From assembly GCF_002999335.1 (NCBI RefSeq), contig NW_020312136.1, positions 124,001-188,000 on the forward strand: a stretch of 64,000 bases of DNA, written 5' to 3'. The notes beneath the pieces were generated by a model. That model was given only the letters and a program-made list of their open reading frames with translations. It was not told where the DNA came from and did not search any database. Numbering within the stretch: position 1 is the first letter of the stretch; every line of letters starts with the position of its first letter. Of this stretch, positions 56,931-64,000 are shown in pieces. The translations under genes and the position numbers were made by a program. This DNA is from Cyclospora cayetanensis (Eukaryota > Apicomplexa > Conoidasida > Eucoccidiorida > Eimeriidae).

Positions 56931-59355
56931 TTTATGCGTAAGGAAAGAGGGATTTGGGGCTTTGTTGCTTACAGGAGGCCTGCTGGCTCTTTTGAAGAGA
57001 CAGTGCTAGTCGCCAGTGACGGTATTTTTTTATTCCTTGTTAAAGTGCTCTTCCCCAGCGCATGTTCTGCCAGAAAAATCCGCCTTCATCTATGGATATT
57101 GGTCTATAAACCTTTGAAATGTTTTGTTCAGGTGCCTTTAAGAGACAAGCGAATGAGTGGACACCCATAGCTAGGTTGTCTCTGCATCCTTCCTTATGTC
57201 GATTCTGGCGTATGAAGTTGACTATGCTGCATGCACCGGTTGCGATGGCACGCAGACATTGCTTTATGAGAAGCTAAAATTCTGCCAATCTGGTGTACAT
57301 ATTCTTTTCCTTTGCATTTTTAAATTTTCTTGTGTTGTCTATTAGCAGAAGGTTAAAACTTCAGCCCTCCGACGACAGCCAATTACGGCGTGGGCGCGGT
57401 CGTGCTGGTTTTGTCCCTGCCGTTTCTGCTATCCAAATTTCCACTGATTTCGCGTTTCTGCTTGCCAGTATAGTAACATCCGGGGTGAATTTTTCGAATG
57501 CACGTAGCTGGACAGCATTGGCAGGTTTTGAATTCGGAAGGGATGATTCATTGGGCTAAATTATCCATGAAAACATTCCACCGCGCTAGTCATATTAATA
57601 TAAGTACTTGAATAGAGTGACTGATGTCGATTTGTGTGCTTGTACATCGTATGTATCAAACATTACTACTAGCTCAAGAGAAGAAGAGGCAGTGCTATGC
57701 CCATCTGCATCAGATGTTGCGTGAAACCAGCTGTGAATTCTAGTTTGCAAAGAGGATGCAGCTACGCCAGCCCTAGCCATTACACCCTCCTAATGTAGGG
57801 GACTCGGAAGGCTACGAGCACAGAAAATTGGATCATTGTAAATTAGAAACGATCAATAGTTTTGAACAAAGTTTGAATCGAGTCTGGAGCTTAGTGTCTC
57901 CCTGCGGGGAACATAGACTTTGAGGTTGCAGCACTCAGCTCTAAAGATCCTCATACATCGAGGAGGAAGAACAAATGGGATGGATACTCTGGGATTCTGT
58001 CATTCTTTTTATGTTTCACAGAGCGAATTGGCGCATATCCAAACAGTTTACATACGAATAGATATACATGCGTACGTGCTTGTTTGTACGGATCTTTACC
58101 GTTCACGTAGTCCTGCTAAGCAATTAGCACAGCATACGAGCACACAGGCTATCTAGTAAACAAGAAAGGAAATCGCGTTTAAGTGCAGACTAGTGTGGGG
58201 GTATACATATAAGTGCAGCGTGTGCCTAAAGCCGACATCAACATCTTAGGTGAAGACAGAGCTACGTTGCGCACAGCAGCAGCCCTGACGCTATTTTCAA
58301 TCGGAGAAATGGTCCTTGACAGAACCTCAAACTTTATTCTGAGATTATAGCTGGTTGCTCAGAAAATGGTAAGGAAGCGACAGTGTGCAAACCAGCTGCT
58401 ACTTCAGAGCTGCTGACGGCTGCACGGATCCACAAAAGGTATATGTAAGACACATAAGTGTAGCCCTGCCCACTTCCGCTAATTAGACAGGACCAACCGA
58501 TTTATAAAAATACTAATTAGCAGGTTGCCTCTTATTTTTAAAACGGGGTCCGGGCGCAAGGAATGGCGAGTCGGCCGTAACCAGGGCGGTCACGTTCGGT
58601 GCTGCCCGGAATGAACCACGAGTGTGCGCACAATCGCGGGCTTCTCTGTGCTGACACCAGACTTAGCACTAAAGGGAACCTCATTAAACTGCATCCAATA
58701 TTTTTACTCTCATGTTTTTGTCCACTGGACTTATCACGAATGAGCCATTCCGTCAGCTAGCTAGGTAAGCGAGCAGGGACGTCTCGGCCGAGTGATTCTT
58801 GGACCTGTATTGATAAATACAATCGTTCTGAGGGGTAAATTCCTGATTCATTTGACTTTTATTGTATATGGCTGCCTCTGAAAGCCGTTTTGGCCTAGTT
58901 GGTTGCTGTTTCATTTCAATATTGCCTTCAAGTCCTACAGCCCCGACCGTTCCCGTCCGCCTCGATTCGTAATCGCCTCACCTTGCGCCTTGCTCTCAAG
59001 CACTAGCACCCAGCTTGTGTCCCTTAGGTCTATTCACTTAATAGGGAGACACCATCTGCTCACATCTCTTCTGCAGATATCCGTTCAACTATCAGATGTG
59101 GCTGGGCACATCTAACCACAGAGGTCACGACAGAGGAAACACCTGTTCTCTGCAACCCACCAGCCAGCAGCATTCCAGCTTTAGCTGCATTCCTCGGAAT
59201 CACGGGGATATACAGCGCCTCATAGCCCCTAAGGCTATTCAAACTCTCAGATCTCGACAAGCAAAGCCAGGCTGCTTACTCAGGTTTTCTGTGCACGTCA
59301 ATCTGCCCTAAAAGCCGCTTGCTGCTTCCTCTTGAACACCACCTAACACAAAGGC
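56931..59355. other. Gene-poor region
   Basis: About 2.4 kb without a supported gene. Frames such as 57293-57559 (hydrophobic start MYIFFSFAFLNFLVLSIS) and 57920-58156 are isolated and may be element debris or chance. Confidence 0.4.
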
Positions 59356-62300
59356 ATGGCTTTCCAGATTTCTCTGAAGCAGCTAGCGGACTTTGGGGCG
59401 CATCCTCAGACTAGGTCGACGGGGGCTGGTCTGGCTCCCCTAGTGGATCATCTTGTGTCTCTCGTGGAATGTCCTTCCCCCCGCGAGACAGGCTTCGACA
59501 GTATTCCCCTCGCGAAGCAAGACATGGAACCTGCATCCAGTGCCACTGAGGAGTCCATCGACCTCTCGTGCCTCCCCGAGGAGTTTGTCGAGGGCCTTCT
59601 TTCTGTAGCTGAGGTCAAGCAATACCTCAAAGATGGCAGGCAAGCCCTCACTAAAAGCTGCCCTCTTCCTTGCTTTTAAAGCATACAGGAGTCTTTACGT
59701 GGGCACTGCTAAAAACACACTATCGGCACCACACAGTCTCTCTGCTTTCTTGCTAGTTTACACGCTTGCAGGGGCATAGCATACAGCATTACTCCCTCCT
59801 GTGCTAAAGGGGCTTGCGTCAATTTCTCCAATTGTTTATGCTGATACACAGATACGATTTGGGAGAGCCAGGAGAGTTGCCGGCAGGCTCTTGCTCAAAG
59901 CTGACTCTGTTCGTTGATGTGGACGAAACGATCGTGTACGTCACCCCAATACCTTTGCTGAAGGTTCCGGCGGACAGGACTTTTGCCTTCTCCGAGCCTA
60001 CACCAGGAGAGGGAGCCTCAAAAGCGTACTCAGCAACTCCTTTGCCTGCAGTCTCATTAGAGGAAGCGGCTGCAGCGGCAGAGAGTTTTGACCCTAACGC
60101 GCCACAGGCCATCCTGTACGTCTACCACCGGCCGTTTGTTAAGAGGCTTCTGAGGGAGCTCAGGGATAGTGGAAAGTTCGAGGTCATCGCCTTTACCGCA
60201 GCTCTCCCTGAATATGCTAACCCGATCCTTGACACTCTGGAGGAAGAGGAAAGGCTGTTCGATCACCGCCTATACAGGCACCACTGCTGCCGAGCGCCTC
60301 GCACCCACAACCCCTGTAAGGAAGCAGCTACAGGCGCTGCAGGGGCCGAGGAGTCCCTGTGGCCGTTTGCTGGAGACATGCATTACTATGTGAAAGACTT
60401 GGCGTATGTAGCGGCCAACAGAGACCTGCGCCGCTGCGTCCTGCTGGACAACAGCCCCGTGTCGTTTGCCGCGCAGCTTGAAAACGGTATTTACCTAAGG
60501 CCCTTTTGCGGTGACCCTGGAGATGACGAGCTGAAATGTCTCAGCAGCATGCTATTCCAGCTGCACAAACTGGAGGACGTTAGGAGTGGACTAAAGACAG
60601 GTCTAATCAATGCAGCGTGGCGCAGCCTTGTCAAACGGGACAACCTCTACGAGCTCGCAGGCATTGCGAGGCCTCCAGCACCAGAGGTAGCCCCGGTAGG
60701 GACTCGTGAGCTGTCTGCCTCCAAAATTACCAACAGCAAATTCAGTCAGGGTGGCTCCGATGCAACCAAGACAGGGCCCAGGCGCCCTGAAGAGATCGAG
60801 ACAGAGCAGGTTACCCTGGATTTCCGCAAGACTACAGACGGGCAAAAGAACGGTTACAGGGTCCCTCTGCCAGAAGTTACGCCACCTCCCCCTATGAGCG
60901 AACCCCAGGGTATCCAACAGCGCAACACGCACGCCAAACTAAGGGGAAGTGCATCCACGCTTGCCTCAAAGAACAAGCCGCTACGTGAGGGAAATAAAGA
61001 GGCCTTTTCTCGCGGAAATTCTGCGTCCCACGGGGGCCATGATGTGTCACAGCCGCCTGCATCGAACCTCAAGGAAGCACGACGTCATTCAGCGCTCCTT
61101 CAGCATCCACCTGCTTCTGCGCGTTCGCAGAGGCTGAGTCGCAATGGGTTCATCTCGTCATCTCGAAGAGGGACACCTCGCACCCCTCGTGAAACAGATC
61201 AAACACAGAAGGAGAAGGACGCCGTGCACTATAACGCTTGCTATGAGGCAGGGACGGCCCGGACTGAAGCAGCTGAGGCCGGCTCTCTCGCTATGCGCTG
61301 CCGTAGCACCAGAAGCATCCATGGAAACTCCAGGCGGTCTCTTGTATGCGCTGAGGATTCCGTTGGGAAGCACGTTTATGAGGAAGGCCACACTGTCTCG
61401 TGTTTAAAACGGCAGGAAAGGGAGGGCACCACATGGTGTACCTGCACAGGCAAAAAGGCCGTGGGCCTCCGAGTGTGTCCCAAGCCTCAGAGGGAAACCC
61501 CACGAGGGTGCAGTGGTTCATTGTTAGGCTCAGACTCTACCGTGAGTGTGCGGGCCGGCCCTGGACGAAGGTCCGCCCGAGGACTTACCAGGCACACCAG
61601 GAATCGATCAGAGGGTCTATCTGAAGAAAACCGTGGCCACTACCCATCTAATGGCGTACGAAAGCACAATGCCAGAGTGCCACGGCTGCAGCTGCAGGGC
61701 CTGGTGTCTACGGAACGAGATACCAGCGGAGATTGGATCTCCGAGGGTGAGTATGCGCAGGAACCTTCAACCCCAGGTAGAAGTCTTCTAACACCGACAG
61801 CAAGAAAGGCCCGGCTTGCGAATATTGAGCAGCTGCTGGAGGAATCCGTGAACCACAGCCGGCAGTGCCCGGAGCCGGCATCACAGATTCGGGGCAGATT
61901 CAAACAGCCAGCTACGCTCTACGGATGCCCCGACGTGCAGCAACCAGTACTCCTATGCGGCCGCCAGGAAGGTGCTGGCCGCCTAAGTCCAGAGGACAGG
62001 TACAGCTCTAGGACTCCAGTCCACCGGCATAAACAATCTCCAGGTGTAGAAGACAAGAAAGACATGCAAACCGACGGGAGGCCCCTGCAGGATCCACATC
62101 CTTGGAACAGCTCTCAGTTACAGGGGCACACGCAAATGGGGCACTATCCGCTCTACCCAGCGAAGCCGCCACAGTGCCAGGTGCAGCAGGATCTTCACGT
62201 GGCCCCTCATCAGATGCCGTACAGTCAGCAGCCTGCTAACCCGAAAATGGGGTGGCCCTCCACGACTCCAAATCGAGACTGCAGTCCTAGGCCTAGTGCC

Positions 62301-63176
62301 ATTGGATTAAACTCGACTAACGGCCGCTACTCCCAGGGCAGCCTGCACACAATGCAAGCCGCAGATGGCTACGTGAGCCCCGCTGGTCTGCCCCAAATGG
62401 GCCTGTACCCCTCAACCCCGAGATTCGTGACGCCAGCGAGGGACTACGCCTCTCTCAGGCAGCAGGTCGCTGGGCAGCCGCCTCCGCTTCGCCAGGTCTC
62501 GGGCTCCACTCCCATGGCGTCTTGGAGCGCCAACGGAAGGAGCAGCATACAGCAGCAGCCAAGCACCCCCAGGGTTTTTCCATCGCAAGGGATTCCCACA
62601 CAGATGACAATGCAGTCCACGGGGACGCGCCATGGTCAGCAGCAACCGCCAAAGCTCTTTGGAGGGAGACGCATACGCTTGGGTGATTTGTTCAAGGGGT
62701 GCAGAGAAGCCGATAAGTCCGCACATGGCACTAATCTCCAGCAGGTTCGCCAGGGCCCAGACGCCTGTTTCGACACCCAGCTGAGACCTGCAGTGCTCGT
62801 GAGGAGAGAAGGGAGCTCGACAACGCCTCGCTCCGGCGCCCAGGTAAGAATGCCCTCTGCCCCCGCCCCGTCGCGTCCTCTTATTGTGCCACGTACGTCA
62901 CCTATGCATCAACAGCCACAGGGACCCCAGATGATGCTGCCCGCCAGACCTGCAGCGTTTTTCGGAGCTCCTCCAAAGGCCGAGGGGACTTACTGTCGAC
63001 GCACCCTTCCCACAACGATACACGAGGGCCTGAATTGTTTCCCCTCTCCCCTTAGTTTCTACCCAGCACAGCCGCAGCATGGGATGCCTCTGGCGCTCAA
63101 CAATCCCTGGATGGTCAGAGACATTTCACGTGGGAGTCTACAGCCTTCGCTTTCTGCATTACCTCAGTTTTCTTAA
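59356..63176 (+). CDS. NLI/FCP1-type phosphatase with long disordered tail
   Basis: Exon 59356-59639 (MAFQISLKQLADFGAHP to VKQYLKDG) joins exon 59852-63176 through a GC-AG intron, restoring YLKDGR|YDLGEPGELP in phase, for about 1202 residues. KLTLFVDVDETIVY carries the DxDxT nucleophile motif of HAD-family CTD phosphatases. YVYHRPFVKRLLREL, FEVIAFTAALPEYANPILDT, YYVKDLAYVAANRDLRRCVL with LLDNSP, and GIYLRPFCGDPGDDEL match the NIF domain core. SCP/FCP1 enzymes remove phosphate from RNA polymerase II CTD or SMAD-type Ser/Thr sites. The remaining roughly 880 residues are disordered, R/S-rich then Q/P-rich, with no recognised domain. A plain GT-AG model would have to start at 59836 inside the intron. 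Confidence 0.85.
59640..59851 (+). other. GC-AG intron in phosphatase gene
   Basis: The donor is CAG|GCAAGCC and the acceptor ATACACAG, 212 bp. The join is in phase (AG + A = Arg) and extends the phosphatase N-terminus smoothly. Confidence 0.6.
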
Positions 63177-63765
63177 AGCCCTGCTTTGCCGTTAGAGCCC
63201 TGCCTTCGCCATCGTATGCACACTATCGTGCTCACCAATGGAATTATGTCCCATGCTCATCATTCTATCTCTCCCATTCATGCCCATACACCAGCCCCAC
63301 TGGCGTCCTCTCCTGCATCCGCGGGAGTCAGACTTCACAGGGCTGCGTGTCATTATACGAAAGGCTCCTCACTACTCAAGACAGTGGCGCATGACACCCA
63401 AGTATCGCTGCTGCAGACGAACACCAGCCGTTGCATTGCGCAGGCACTAACAGCCTGTCAGCCAGAAGCCGATGAAGAGCTCAGATCTCCTCAATGTGGG
63501 GGCTGCCCTAGTCGGCAAGGCTTAGTCGCTGTTCAGCACTGCTGTACGCTTAGCTTGAAGAGCCGGAGCCATTCGGACAGTGCCATCCAATCGAAAGGGT
63601 AGAAAAAGAGTTTGGTGTTTGCCACTTCTCAGTATGGGGCCACCCTTTCCGCATCCAAAATGCCCCATGAACAGACAGCTACACTGCTCTCCCTTTAAAG
63701 GGTCGACAATGCAGAGACCGCCTGTCACACAGTGCAGCCAGCAGCTACGCACCCGGAGTGAACCC
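63177..63765. other. Spacer between convergent genes
   Basis: Two overlapping + strand frames (63186-63602, 63238-63450) and one minus frame lack motifs; no gene is called. Confidence 0.4.
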
Positions 63766-63844
63766 TCAGGAAGCCTTCGGCTCCTCAGCGGGGCTCATCC
63801 CAGGTTGGCCTTGCGCCAGCCGGTAGTCCTCGTAGGTCATCAGC
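63766..63844 (-). CDS. 3' terminal exon of a gene leaving the window
   Basis: After acceptor TTTACAG the frame reads LMTYEDYRLAQGQPGMSPAE then EPKAS and a stop. It is hydrophilic and ordered, like the C-terminus of a conserved protein, but too short to name. The rest of the gene lies beyond position 64000 or in small exons right of 63845. Confidence 0.5.
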
Positions 63845-64000
63845 CTGTAAAGGCAGCAGCCAGCATTCGCACGCAGGCATGCAAAAAGAGCTGTAGGAAC
63901 ACCGTTGTTGAGAAACAATTATCTGCAGCAGGACATGCCCTATCCTTTAATGCTACATTGCCGCTCGAAACGCCACCCCCTGAGACTCGGGGGTCGCAGA
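63845..64000. other. Right edge, probably intron of the minus-strand gene
   Basis: No coding frame is supported. It is probably the intron preceding the terminal exon 63766-63844. Confidence 0.35.

Noticed and set aside
58540..58680. GC-rich patch resembling an rRNA fragment
   Set aside because: No conserved rRNA core sequence could be identified; the resemblance is only compositional.

Overview
The window looks like nuclear DNA of a coccidian apicomplexan, most likely an Eimeria/Cyclospora-type parasite. This is inferred from intron-rich genes on both strands, Mre11, kinesin, Derlin, mitoferrin and Pol III subunit genes, conserved domains interrupted by long disordered Q/S/P/A-rich insertions, a (CAG)9 tract, and decayed Ty3/gypsy chromovirus-type retrotransposons, which are reported from Eimeria. 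The species cannot be fixed from the sequence alone. No tRNA, rRNA, CRISPR or bacterial operon structure was seen.

Layout. At 0.4-4.4 kb (+) is a C-terminal-motor (kinesin-14-like) gene whose nucleotide-binding motifs are degenerate. At 5.0-8.4 kb (-) is a multi-exon gene joining a divergent PARP-like domain to tandem B-box zinc fingers and a helical tail. From about 9.1 to 14.8 kb is a decayed LTR retrotransposon (gag, protease, RT/RNase H, integrase, chromodomain) with diverged terminal repeats, followed by an antisense integrase-like scrap. From 16.1 to 22.3 kb there are a Derlin (-), a small basic ORF (-), an RPC9-like RNA polymerase III subunit (+) and a WD40 protein (-). From 23.2 to 29.3 kb (-) are an orphan signal-peptide/multi-pass membrane protein and a many-exon coiled-coil protein. 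From 30.7 to about 37.1 kb (+) is MRE11 with at least 14 exons. From 41.0 to 44.7 kb (+) is a seven-exon mitoferrin-like carrier with a perfect 51-bp-arm palindrome in its first intron. From 45.5 to 49.3 kb (-) is a large low-complexity, probably nuclear, gene. At 51.2-52.2 kb (-) is a two-exon secretory-pathway membrane protein. From 55.1 to 56.9 kb (+) is a second, 5'-truncated chromovirus copy. From 59.4 to 63.2 kb (+) is an NLI/FCP1-type phosphatase with a very long disordered tail. A terminal exon of another minus-strand gene lies at the right edge.

The genes do not form one pathway; this is ordinary mixed housekeeping and lineage-specific content: DNA double-strand-break repair (MRE11), ER-associated degradation (Derlin), Pol III transcription (RPC9), mitochondrial iron import (mitoferrin) and phosphatase signalling. 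Exon models were built by hand from GT/AG (and two GC/AG) sites with reading-phase checks. Models described as phase-consistent are the more reliable ones; others are approximate.
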